NCBI GenBank assembly: GCA_964019055.1
Contig: OZ025207.1
Coordinates: 27,375,617-27,439,616, forward strand
Length of the DNA: 64,000 nucleotides
Reading direction: 5' to 3'
Source of the DNA: Anthopleura xanthogrammica
Lineage: Eukaryota > Cnidaria > Anthozoa > Actiniaria > Actiniidae
Under the pieces are notes generated by a model, which saw nothing but the letters and a program-made list of their open reading frames with translations, searched no databases and was not told the origin of the DNA. The stretch's first letter is position 1. Every line of letters starts with the position of its first letter. Positions 26,689-35,583 of the stretch are shown here, in pieces. Position numbers and translations under genes: made by a program.

Positions 26689-29600
26689 CAATATTCACCG
26701 TATGGACCATGCAATACTATTAATATTCACCGTATGAACCATGCAATACTATTAATATTCACCGTATGGACCATGCAATACTATTAATATTCACCGTATG
26801 AACCATGCAATACTATTAATATTCACCGTATGGACCATGCAATACTATTAATATTCACAGTATGGACCATGCAATACTATTAATATTCACCGTATGGACC
26901 ATGCAATACTATTAATATTCACAGTATGGACCATGCAATACTATTAATATTCACCGTATGGACCATGCAATACTATTAATATTCACCGTATGGACCATGC
27001 AATACTATTAATATTCACCGTATGGACCATGCAATACTATTAATATTCACAGTATGGACCATGCAATACTATTAATATTCACCGTATGGACCATACACAG
27101 AGTGGCTCTTCTATGTTAATATAACTAACTAAGATAGAAATATATAAAAACCCTCCCAGCTACTCCTATTCAATATTAAAATATATACATATTAATATAT
27201 TCATACCCACCAACCCACGGCGGGTGAGATATTGATTATGACTATGAGATATTGATATATTGTACTCCTTAGGTAAATGGGATTTCGGTGCGCACAACGC
27301 GCGTCTTTATAAAGAGGATGACTTGGTGTATAAGAAAGTAGGGGGATGGTGTGCGAAAAACAAAACTGAACAATGGCTGCAGGTAGACTTAGGAAGACCA
27401 CGAATCATCACTGCCGTGGCAACACAGGGTAAGTATTGTTCTAGTCAGTAACCAGTATGATTGAAAAAAGACAAATGAGAGAGAAAGAGAGAGAGAGAGA
27501 GAGAAGGTGGAAGGAGAGGTAGGGAGGGGAGGAAGAGACATTGATTTTTAGACAAGCTTTCACTCCTTATAGAGTAACATTTCTTTGTTTACCGGTCACG
27601 CCCATAAAATTACAGCAGTTTTACACTAAATATGAATATAATTCAAATAATTCTATTACCAAGCTAGAAGTATGAAGTGAACAAATATTACGTCAGAACT
27701 GAGAGCAAGTCATTTGCTTTCTTTGTCAAGGGGGCAACAGGGACACCAACGGTTCAATAACAACCCTAATTCAACTATAATACATGCAAAAACTATTGCA
27801 ATATTTACCTGTGTCATGATCTTCTTTCATCAGGTCGAGATAAATTCTTCGAACACGTGAAGTCATATGAACTGGGTTTCAGTGACGATGGTAAAACATT
27901 CTATAAATACATGGAAAAGGGAAAAGTTAAGGTATGAAGGTTGAGATATTACGTCACCGTAGAGTTTTGACGTATTTCCGGGTCTATTTGCACAAAAATA
28001 ATATCCTTAAAGTGCATATAAGGGTTCGCCAGTTTGTGTTTAATATGAAAGTTCTGACCCTAAAAATCACATAATCAATAATTTTTTTTGATTCTGTTGC
28101 GATTTCATTATTTTTTTGACGGTCAAAGCTGGTTAAAATGCGTGTTTTGGGCAGCCTTTAGAAACAGAATCAAAAAGAATTATTGATTTTGTGATTTTTA
28201 GGGTCAGAACTTTCATATTAAACACAAACTGGCGAACCCTTATATGCACTTTAAAATAAAGCACAACATTTTATCAACATTTTAACATCTTCCTAAGAGT
28301 TTTGAACACCAAAATCTACTTTATACAATACAATAACTTTATTTACGGAGGGATACATACTTTAAAAGCAATAAATAAATAGTATTTTTTTCTATTTACT
28401 AATGGCTCAATGATTCTGTTCTATTTTTAGATAATACCAGGAAACTGTGATCATTTTACACCAGTCATAAATCAGTTACGTAAGCCGCATGTGGCCAGAT
28501 ATGTTCGCTTTTATCCCATCACAAAAAATTCCATATGCATGCGAGTAGAGGTTTATGGATGTAATGAACTAACTGGTAAGTACAACACTTGACCAACGAC
28601 CTCTTCCCCAATCTCCCCTCCTCTCCCCAAACAAATAAAAACAGTTCTTGTAGGCTGCCTTATTTACCAAATTACTTGAAATTGTACTCCCATAGAATTA
28701 TTTTCTTAGATAATATTTTGGCAGGAGACGAAAAAAGTTTTTTTTTAAAGAAAAGCGTCGTTGCGAGCGACCAAGAATTTTCTTCTTCAAGGACTCTCGC
28801 CATTATCGTAACATTCGGGCTTGAAAACATGTTTACTCCTCAAAAAACTTGGCTACTTGAGGACACTCGAACCATGAACACTTGATATTTTTATATTTTT
28901 TATTTTATGAACTTTCTACTGCTTCAAACCTTCTGAAAATGAAGCACTAAACTCAAATAATCTTATTGTTCAAAATAAATCCTATTTCCAATCCATTCTC
29001 ACAAGGGATAAAGGTATGAAAAAACCTCAAAAAGAAGTATGAAAAAACCTCAAAGTGTTCACGGTTCGAGGGTTCTCACTGTACATTCATAAGTTTTGAA
29101 GACGTTTTTATCAGTACATTCTAGGATATATTTACCTTTGCTTTAACAAGGATTTATGCACATCATGTCTGTCTTTAGAGTCACTCTACAAATGACTCCT
29201 CTAAATTTTGAATTTTTCTTGAGCAATTACAATGGAACTTAGCAATAAAGCACTTGTACTTACTCACCTCAATTCCCAAGAGAGATATAACCATTGAATA
29301 GTTCATTAGTTAAAGATAATCTAAAAATCTTTTTATAAAGCAAAAAATTCGAATCTTTTGCAGTACTTGTGTTGATTAGTCGTGTTGATTGTCTTTTTTT
29401 CAAGGCTTCCCGCGCTTTTCCAGCTAACGCGCGCGTCCATGTTTCCCCGCGCTTTTTCTGTCAACGCGCGTCAGTATTTCCCCGCGCTTTTTGGGACACC
29501 GCGCGTCTATATTTTTCCCACGCTTTTTCAGTCAATTCTAGTCAATTCGTGCATGAACTTTTTACCGCGCTTTATCTCTCTTTTTCTTTTACTATAATAC

Positions 29601-30060
29601 TTTTTTATTAATTATCAATTTCCTTCTATATAATAGAGAGGATTACTAAATTAAATATATAGAGATTATCACATGTTAAGAGCCTGATATCGTTTTTATT
29701 CACGAGTTTCCCGTGCATATCGCGAACAAGCGAGTCCGCGAGCGAGTGAGCGATATGTTACGGAAAACGAGTGAATAAAAATTATATCAGCTCTTAACAT
29801 GTAATAATTTGTTTATTACACATTTAGGATCGATTAAATGTTATTATATATCGCGAGATTTTATTGGACAGTTTGCCGTGAAGTGATATCGTATACCACT
29901 GATATGGTTTTTATTCACGGCTTTATTTCACGGATATCGACCCTTAATGTGTAATAAATTTCTATACTAGTTTACTAACAATATTCTTGATAATTCTATT
30001 ACAGATGCAGCTAAACACGACTATCCACACGTCGTACATCTCCGACACTACAGGTCATAA
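14650..30060 (+). CDS. Secreted astacin metalloprotease with ShK array and F5/8C domain (21 exons)
   Basis: Zinc endopeptidase of the astacin (M12A) family with a long cysteine-rich tail, predicted secreted; substrate unknown. Exons: 14650-14740, 15870-16076, 16409-16532, 17136-17311, 18185-18400, 18988-19275, 19538-19825, 20260-20391, 21202-21330, 21647-21793, 22177-22326, 23195-23341, 23883-24026, 24698-24841, 25366-25398, 25612-25734, 26054-26137, 27273-27428, 27834-27931, 28431-28575, 30005-30060. Every junction is GT-AG and frame stays open for 1025 codons, ending in TAA. Order: signal peptide (about 1-20), propeptide with aspartate switch YEGD (45-48), catalytic domain (about 85-271), linker with basic cleavage motif, nine ShK modules (about 330-795), a reduced six-Cys module (806-847), F5/8C domain (848-1005), short tail. 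The start ATG has a good context (aaaccATGG). AATAAA lies at 30238. The last exon is the least certain: an alternative joining to the exon at 37319 would add a membrane anchor. Confidence 0.9.
15200..15490 (+). mobile_element. Repeat family C, uninterrupted copy
   Basis: Within astacin intron 1. Landmarks in order: CAGCTGATCTGAAATAGTG, TGACGTCACAG, TTTATTATTGAGCAGG, and CGATTCTGATTGGCTAATAT. The reverse complement of the same series is found at 30310-30945, where it is interrupted by another element. Confidence 0.75.
17914..18040. mobile_element. MITE family D copy in astacin intron 4
   Basis: GAGACCTTTCGCGAATTCGC at the left is mirrored by GCGAATTTGAGAAAGGTCTC at the right, with GGTTCCAAG inside. 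A related element is at 48738-48851. Confidence 0.75.
19880..20045 (+). mobile_element. MITE family E, single-unit degenerate copy in astacin intron 7
   Basis: Shares CATTGTCTTCGTGCGAATC, CATCCAATCACAA, TTACAGCTACG and TTTCCCACTCCTACGAAAAC with the element at 54089-54480, but has a single internal unit. Confidence 0.65.
20473..21132. mobile_element. 660-bp inverted-repeat element in astacin intron 8
   Basis: Left arm GGATCGAGTTGGCATTGCAA (about 20500) is mirrored by TTGCAATGCCAACTCGA-type sequence near 21095, about 65 bp on each side. Inside lies GAAGATGACTTCCGCTCAGG followed by TCGAAACGTCA and a hairpin AGTCCTTCTCAGGACT, a cassette that resembles one seen in some retroelement ends (possibly Penelope-like; inference). 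A lone arm recurs at 38037-38102. Confidence 0.65.
22344..22890 (+). mobile_element. MITE family B with internally amplified 60-bp unit
   Basis: Lies in astacin intron 11. The ends match the single-unit copy at 10440-10620. Between them the unit GCGCAATGTTGCAGGCAATC...GCCATGTCACACGACGTAAT is present six times plus a partial, with periods of 60 or 67 bp (two units carry an extra ACTACAC). Beyond it, a 57-bp segment with AGCACCGTGTGTCGTGTC is also duplicated. Confidence 0.85.
23480..23720. repeat. Purine-rich low-complexity stretch in astacin intron 12
   Basis: Mostly GAAA, GAAAAG and AACAAA words. No exon seen inside; the next exon starts at 23883. Confidence 0.6.
24903..25280 (+). repeat. 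(CATC)n microsatellite in astacin intron 14
   Basis: About 290 bp of nearly pure CATC repeats (24908-25165), grading into CCAC, CGTC and TTCA variants to 25280. It explains the Ile-His-Pro-Ser and Trp-Met-Asp-Gly frames on the two strands. Confidence 0.98.
26149..27094 (+). repeat. 32-bp minisatellite in two blocks with an ATT array between
   Basis: Unit ACCATGCAATACTATTAATA + TTCACCGTATGG, strictly 32 bp. The first block (26149-26446) has about nine units, the second (26693-27094) about twelve and a half. They are separated by unrelated sequence and an (ATT)n run at 26634-26688. It begins 12 bp after the donor of exon 17, in the intron that splits the F5/8C domain. Variants differ at CAG/CCG and GGACC/GAACC. 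Confidence 0.97.
28005..28256. mobile_element. MITE with 90-bp arms in astacin intron 19
   Basis: TTAAAGTGCATATAAGGGTT at the left and its mirror at the right; arms stay paired through GTTCTGACCCTAAAAATCAC for about 90 bp around a short loop. TTAAA at both edges may be a target-site duplication. Confidence 0.85.
29396..29575 (+). repeat. GC-rich degenerate tandem repeat
   Basis: Three to four units of about 43 bp with the core CCCGCGCTTTTTCTGTCAAC and GCGCGTC. It stands out from the AT-rich surroundings. It lies in intron 20, between the last two astacin exons. Confidence 0.7.
29671..29961. repeat. Two adjacent foldback elements
   Basis: 29671-29802 pairs ACATGTTAAGAGCCTGATAT with ATATCAGCTCTTAACATGT; 29811-29961 pairs TTTATTACACATTTAGGATCG with CGACCCTTAATGTGTAATAAA. 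Both contain TTTTTATTCACG. They lie just upstream of the candidate terminal exon. Confidence 0.75.
30005..30060 (+). CDS. Candidate terminal exon of the astacin gene (secreted form)
   Basis: A clear acceptor (attctattacag) opens a frame in the phase left by exon 20. It adds 18 residues ([18 protein letters not shown]) and stops. A polyadenylation signal AATAAA follows at 30238-30243. The only internal donor-like site (AG-GTCATA) would leave phase 2, which does not match the next phase-1 exon at 37319. This supports use as a last exon. CDK10 begins 2.6 kb downstream on the same strand, which also argues that the transcript ends here. Confidence 0.6.
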
Positions 30061-30309
30061 GCTATTTTTTCAATTTTGTATTATTATAAATATGTTTTCT
30101 ATAAATTCACTCAAAAAAAGATAATTTAATTCTTTTTGAAGAAGAATATTCAAAATTTTGCTTAATTTGTACTTGTAAATAACCGTACACATCAGGTTTA
30201 TTAATATTCTAGGGTAAGTTTATAGATAGTGTTATGTAATAAAAGTTAACTTATACTCTTCAAATTTTACATTTAATATAACTGGGGCCCTGTTTACATC
30301 AAGATTGCG

Positions 30310-30945
30310 CAACCCCTGAAAGCTGATATGAGTTCAAATATTAGCCAATCAGAATCGAGAAAATTTTCAAAACTGAAGTATCATTCTTAGATGCTTGGCG
30401 ACTCGGGAAACGATTATTTCTTTATTTTATTTCCCACTCAATAATGAATATCATAGTCATTGTATACAAAATATCAAAAATCTCTCCTCAAAATCCAGAT
30501 GTATCTCAGTTAAAAACTCATTTTAAGCTGCATCTACACGAGCAATATTTCCTTGTCAAGTATCCCACGCTTAGACGACTAGCAAGGTTTCTCGTTGACA
30601 ATTTTTTATTGACAAGATTTCCTTGCTCGTGAAGATGATGAACAAGTTTTCCTTGACAAGTTTCGATCAGCGAAGTAACAGGCTGGGAACTAATCTCATT
30701 AATATTCCTTGCCACATTTTCCTTGTTGTCCGTCTACACGAGCAAATTTCATCCTTGACAATTTTTCCTTGTCAAAGAAAAATTGTTCATTTTAGTCATC
30801 TACACACGCAATTTTTCCCTGTCAAGGAAAAATTGCTCTTGTATAGATGCCGCTTTATAAGTCAATTTTTACAGGCTTCATGGCACATTATTTTTGCAGT
30901 GACGTCAGTCCTACGTCACTATTTCAGATCAGCCGAAAGGTGGTA
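30310..30945 (-). mobile_element. Repeat family C copy interrupted by a younger MITE
   Basis: Reverse-oriented relative of 15200-15490: ATTAGCCAATCAGAATCG at the left, ATAAGTCAATTTTTACAGGC and GACGTCAGTCCTACGTCAC at the right. The two halves are separated by the inverted-repeat element at 30527-30852. Confidence 0.75.
30527..30852. mobile_element. MITE inserted inside repeat family C
   Basis: Ends AGCTGCATCTACACGAGCAA and its mirror TTGCTCTTGTATAGATGCCG; inside, TTTTTCCTTGTCAAGG-type words recur in both orientations. Removing it restores collinearity with 15200-15490. Confidence 0.8.
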
Positions 30946-31305
30946 GGGACAAGTCCTTCGTTTTCACTAAAACAAAGATTTGACATTAAAACGGGTTCCG
31001 CTACCTTCACGCAATTCAAAGGTTTCGTAGATGACATTTTGCCTATCAGGTTTTGTTCTACACACTTTAGTGGCGATGGCCGCCTTCTGAAAGCTAGTAT
31101 CTAAGAATTCGAAAATATAAAGAAAAAAGGACAAAAGTCATCGACATACCAACCTGAACGTATGCGAAATGATTCCCATTATACTCCGATCCACGACAAC
31201 TATCTAAATGAAAAAGGCATCTCATGACAATAAGAGGGCTATGTATTATTCTTTCATCACGACTTGGTATTGCCCTTTTTTCTTTCTCGTTTCACATTGT
31301 GCCGT

Positions 31306-31575
31306 TATAGACTCGTTGCAGCACGTCGGAATGCAAATCAATTTGGAGGACAAAACAATAGGTTACCATTCTCACGCTAAAAGTTTTTAATGTGAGGCTC
31401 CGTGCTAAATGCCCAGTGATTCGTGACAGGAGAAAAGAATAAATATAATTTAGCACGGAACCTCGTACTGAAACATTTGATGTGCATGACAAATAACGCA
31501 TATCTCGGAATTGGGCTATTCTTTTGCTGCGTCCTCCAAATTGAGCTGCTTTGATGTAACATGAAAGGAGTTTAT
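31306..31575. mobile_element. MITE family A copy carrying a nested 90-bp foldback
   Basis: Outer ends TATAGACTCGTTGCAGCACG and TGAGCTGCTTTGATGTAACA belong to family A. Between them 31388-31479 is a second inverted repeat (GAGGCTCCGTGCTAAAT against ATTTAGCACGGAACCTC). Confidence 0.75.
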
Positions 31576-31735
31576 TGTCGCAATACAGGCTGTATATTGC
31601 AAAAGAGCATGCGCAGATTTGTTTGGGGCAAAGAGCCCTAGTTCGGGGGGGGGGTGAAAGTGCTGTTAGCTAGTTATCTGGTCGGTCAGCGAAGCTTGTA
31701 CATAAATCTGCCATGTATGAGGTCTTCCTTTATGC

Positions 31736-31993
31736 AGTAAAAAATAAAAAATAAAATAAATGCGATTAACAGTGGAATCCACAGAGTGGCTCTTCCTCCA
31801 CTGCATTCCAATTGGAATTTAGAAGTTGATTTTTGAGGAGGGAGGAAAACTGGAGAACCCAGAGAAAAACCCTCGAAGCACATGAGAGAACCAACGAACG
31901 ACTCTACTCACATACGACAACGAGCCCAGCGGGGCTCGAACTCGGGTCACCTTGGTGAGAGGGAAGCTCTCTCACCGCTACGCCACCCATGCT
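31736..31993 (-). mobile_element. tRNA-derived SINE
   Basis: Read on the minus strand it starts GCATGGGTGGCGTAGCGGTG with an A-box-like TAGCGGTGAGAG and a B-box GAGTTCGAGCCCC, continues through a body with GGGTTTTTCTCTGGGTTCTC, and ends in an AT-rich tail (ATTTATTTTATTTTTTATTT). Body fragments recur at 1460-1560, 33520-33640, 45690-45760 and 46480-46570 in the same orientation; a related copy may lie at 16100-16260. Confidence 0.8.
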
Positions 31994-32315
31994 TCACCAT
32001 ATAATACGAAATAAATAACAAATAACATTTTGTATGAAGCTCTTTCAAAAAAAGCTGGAAGAGGCGATCGGTGATTGGGTAAGATTGTCACTTGGTTATA
32101 AAACAAAATAAGAGAGTTTAAAAAAAATTAAATTTGAGTGCTGACAAACAAGTATTTTGTCGAATGTCTTTGTGATTGATGATTAGGGACGTAGGGACCG
32201 ATGTGATATTTGTGGGGAGAGGCGGGCTAAATCACCAAACCATAATGCTGGTGAATTAAAACAAAAAATCCGTTGGAAAACCTTATGTCTAAGAAATTTT
32301 AACTTTTCGTCTCAA

Positions 32316-32371
<56 letters not shown>

Positions 32372-32438
32372 TAACCCCCTTCCCCCTCTTCCCTGTAAAT
32401 AATGAACATTCCAACTTCTAAATAATGAAAAAGAACGA

Positions 32439-32470
<32 letters not shown>

Positions 32471-32490
32471 GAAAACAACAACAACAACGT
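32316..32490. repeat. (AAT)n and (GAAA)n microsatellites
   Basis: AAT repeats at 32316-32369 and GAAA repeats at about 32436-32470, followed by CAA repeats. Upstream of CDK10. Confidence 0.95.
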
Positions 32491-32580
32491 CCTGCTGACG
32501 TCCCTCAGTATCTTAAATTACATGTGGGTTTCCTGTGGTAAGTTTAACTTGAGGCCCAGGCTCTAGGCTAGGCTCCCGTC

Positions 32581-32660
32581 CAAGATGGCGGACAAAGAGT
32601 TGATTTTTCTTTGATGCAGTCTTTGATGCAAAATTTTATATTCTTGGCCGCCATTTTTAA
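32581..32660 (+). promoter_or_regulatory. Paired YY1-like motifs at the CDK10 promoter
   Basis: CCAAGATGGCGGAC at 32581-32594 matches the YY1 consensus (AAGATGGCGGC) on the plus strand, and TTGGCCGCCATTTTT at about 32644-32658 matches it on the minus strand. They end about 35 bp before the CDK10 ATG. YY1 sites at this position are typical of TATA-less housekeeping promoters in animals, and no TATA box is seen here. Confidence 0.5.
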
Positions 32661-32691
32661 GTAAAAAGCAAATCTGGTTCACTTACAAATA

Positions 32692-35142
32692 ATGGAAAAG
32701 AAAGAAACAAGCGAAGTCCTACTAACATCCCTCAGAGGTGGCGAAAAACGACGTATTCCCGAGGACTGCATCTATGGCTCTTGTCGTCCTGTCACAGAGT
32801 TTGAAAAACTCAACAGAGTAGGCGAAGGAACTTATGGCATAGTGTACAGGGCCAGAGACACTAAATCTAATGAAATTGTTGCTTTGAAAAAAGTTCGTAT
32901 GGAGCAAGAGAAAGATGGGATTCCAATCAGTAGTTTACGGGAGATGAGCTTGTTGTTGAGCTTGAGGCATGAGAACATTGTTCTTCTAAAAGAAGTTGTT
33001 GTAGGAAGACATTTAGATAGTATATTTTTATCAATGGAATATTGTGAACAAGTAAGTATTTTATATTGTAGCTATCCAAATTGGTAATGTTATTGCTGGG
33101 TTTTAATCAGCTGAGCATTTTCTGCTCCAAATGGTATATACAGTGTAGTAGGGGGGATCCAGGGAAGGGGTGCAGGGGGTGCGCACCCCCCTTGGAGCAA
33201 CTTTGTCCCCCTATTTTGAAGATACCTAATGTTTTCTTTGATTCTGAGGGTTGCAGTCCCTTGGGCTGACTTTGTGCCCAGCACCCCTCCCTGAACAAAA
33301 TCCTGGATCTGCTCCTGTGGTTGTCAAACACTGACCACTTTGTGCTGTCAGGCAGAATGAATTCTACTGAAAGCTTGCGATTCAGCTTATAAAAAATCCA
33401 CATGAAACAGGAAATGTCTAGTGAAGGGGATTTGGTTACAGGGCATTTGGCAATGCTTTTAGCCCATTTGGCCAGTAATTTTCATCTAAGCCCTTCTGGA
33501 TCTAATTAGACTTTAGAAGTTGATGGTTTGCAGAGGGAGGAAGACTGGAGAACCTGGAGAAAAACCCTTGAATCATGGGAGAAAACCAAACTCTACTCAC
33601 ATATAACACCATTGCCTGTCAGAACTCAAACATTAGCAATTATCAAGAGTTTCATTTTTTTTCCAGGATGTAGCAAGTCTGCTTGACAACATGTCTACTC
33701 CATTCTCAGAAACTCAAATCAAGTGTCTGGTGATACAACTGTTAAAAGGCACTCAGTATCTTCATGAACATTTCATAGTACACAGGGATCTCAAAGTGTC
33801 CAATCTGTTACTAACTGGAAAGGGTATTCTAAAAATAGGTAGGTTAAATGACAAAAACAATAATGCATATTAGATCCTTTTCAGTTGGGCATAATGTTGG
33901 CCATACCAGGCCATGTGTCATTCCTTTGAGAATATGATCCTTTGTTTGAATTGTATCCATATTCCTGTGTCTTCTCATGTGCAACCGTTAAGCAAAGAAA
34001 AATTATGATACTCTAGGCAATGACATGGTCAAAACTGGGAAAACATTTTAATAATAATAATAGGAAGTTCTTATATAGCCTATTTTACAATGTCTCAATG
34101 CGCTTTACCATTGTGACCAGTGGAGGACTTTACGGGCTGCATATTAAGGTGCTATTAGCAGCCGTGCAGCTTACAATCATGAGTGAATTGTTAGTAATTA
34201 GTGTTATGCCTCCAAATTGGGATAGGCTGTTGAACCGCGAGAAAATCAAGGGTCAAGGGTGTATAGCCAATTAAAGAAAGTCTTTTTTTCACACATATCA
34301 AATTCTGAAATGTGAACTGAGTCATTGTGTGGCAGTCTTTTAGAAACCAAAAATGTTTCAGCCAACAATATGCAAGTCAACAGATTATTGGGGCTCTGTG
34401 AATGCCACAGGAATCCCAACAGAAGAGATATTTTACAGTAACAAAAATACATGAAAAAATGAATATTAACCTCTGATCTTTAATAAATTGTGTTGCAGCT
34501 GATTTTGGACTTGCCAGAGCATTTGGTTACCCTTATGAGCCAATGACTCCTCTAGTGGTCACCCTGTGGTACCGTGCACCTGAGCTTCTACTGGGAGCTA
34601 AAGTTCACACAACAGCTGTCGACATGTGGGCTGTTGGCTGCATCTTTGGTGAATTGCTGGGAAACAAGCCTCTTTTTGCTGGGAGATCAGAAATAAATCA
34701 AATAGAATTGATAGTTGAGTTACTAGGTACCCCAAGTGATCAGATATGGCCTGGATTTTCAAGCTTACCTGGGGCCAGAGATGTGCGGTTTAAAGTGCAA
34801 CCATATAATAATCTAAAGCATAAGTTTTCCTGGTTAAGTAAGGCAGGGCTGAGCTTATTGAACCATATGTTGATGTATGATCCTTGTAAGAGAGCCACTG
34901 CCGCAGAGTCCCTGCAAAACTCTTATTTCGTTGAGAAACCTTTACCTGTGGAACCCGATATGATGCCCACCTTTCCAGAACATCGCAATTATAAAAGACG
35001 ACATTCAGATCGACCACAAGAGAAAAGACCTCGCTCATCAAGCCAGGCAGACTGTTCCTTTGGGGGTGGGTTTGGGGACTCGTTTGGTCCACAACTCCAA
35101 AAACACGTGACCAACCCTAAAATAGCTAAGAAGCGTAAATAA
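32692..35142 (+). CDS. CDK10: Cyclin-dependent kinase 10 (three exons)
   Basis: Serine/threonine kinase of the CDC2 group; in vertebrates CDK10 pairs with cyclin M and phosphorylates ETS2 in the nucleus. Exons 32692-33051, 33667-33838 and 34499-35142 give 391 residues (human protein about 360). Visible: glycine loop GEGTYG (44-49), ATP lysine K66, the signature PISSLRE (78-84) that gave the human protein its first name, catalytic HRDLKVSN (159-166), DFG (179-181), T-loop threonine T194 in [14 protein letters not shown], and a basic serine-rich C-terminus ending in KKRK that could be a nuclear signal. Start chosen at the first in-frame ATG after two YY1-like motifs. Intron 1 carries a GGATCCAGG-type element and a SINE fragment; intron 2 carries a LINE/SINE tail. 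All catalytic residues are intact. Confidence 0.97.
33150..33315. mobile_element. GGATCCAGG-type element in CDK10 intron 1
   Basis: GGGGGGATCCAGGG at the left faces ATCCTGGATCTGCTCC at the right, with GGGTGCGCACCCCCC near the left end. Same end signature as 7639-7776. Confidence 0.6.
34043..34215 (-). mobile_element. LINE/SINE 3' tail in CDK10 intron 2
   Basis: On the minus strand the sequence runs through AAGCGCATTGAGACATTG and GGCTATATAAGAACTTCC into (TATT)/(ATT) repeats, the usual form of a retroposon tail in invertebrate genomes. No reverse-transcriptase frame remains. Confidence 0.5.
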
Positions 35143-35583
35143 TTATATTTTAATGTTAAATTGAGTTGTATTGAATTATTGTTGTATCTTATTGATATAA
35201 TGACCATTAAAAAAAACTTGAATGTTTCTTATCTTTTTAAAACTGGAAAGCATTGTAGGAATCCAGCATGGGATCGTAATCCGTTGAAGAAAAAAGAAAG
35301 AAAAAATTCAAATTTCATCGGTAGATCGAGAAAAAATGCAGTGTGTGAGCACCTTTTAAGCTGAAGCCCCTCAAAGATCTTAAATTAGAATGTATATTTA
35401 GGAATATAACAATGGCACTTCTTCATGCTTCACATCTATGAAGGTTGCTTGTCCAATGCTTGACCAGTCACGGTTGTGACTGTCGTTTGGTCTAGTGGAC
35501 ACAACTCAATGCAAAAACGTAAAGATCGTATTTTTTCAACCTCTCTTAATATTTTTTTTGAAGCAAGGCTATCGTTCGATAAT

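Larger units (their letters stand above)
26054..28575 (+). other. F5/8 type C (discoidin) domain (exons 17-20)
   Basis: Four exons encode a coagulation-factor 5/8 C domain of about 160 residues. Visible landmarks are the opening [20 protein letters not shown], the [19 protein letters not shown] core, the [11 protein letters not shown] strand and the closing [11 protein letters not shown]...MRVEVYGC; first and last cysteines would pair as in the family. Such domains bind phospholipid, glycans or collagen at cell surfaces and would anchor the protease-ShK chain to matrix or membrane. Intron 17, between the first and second of these exons, holds a large 32-bp minisatellite; intron 19 holds a 250-bp foldback element. 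Confidence 0.93.

Noticed and set aside
30005..30060. Exon 30005 as an internal exon joined to 37319
   Set aside because: Its only donor-like site (GTCATA) leaves phase 2, whereas 37319 needs phase 1.
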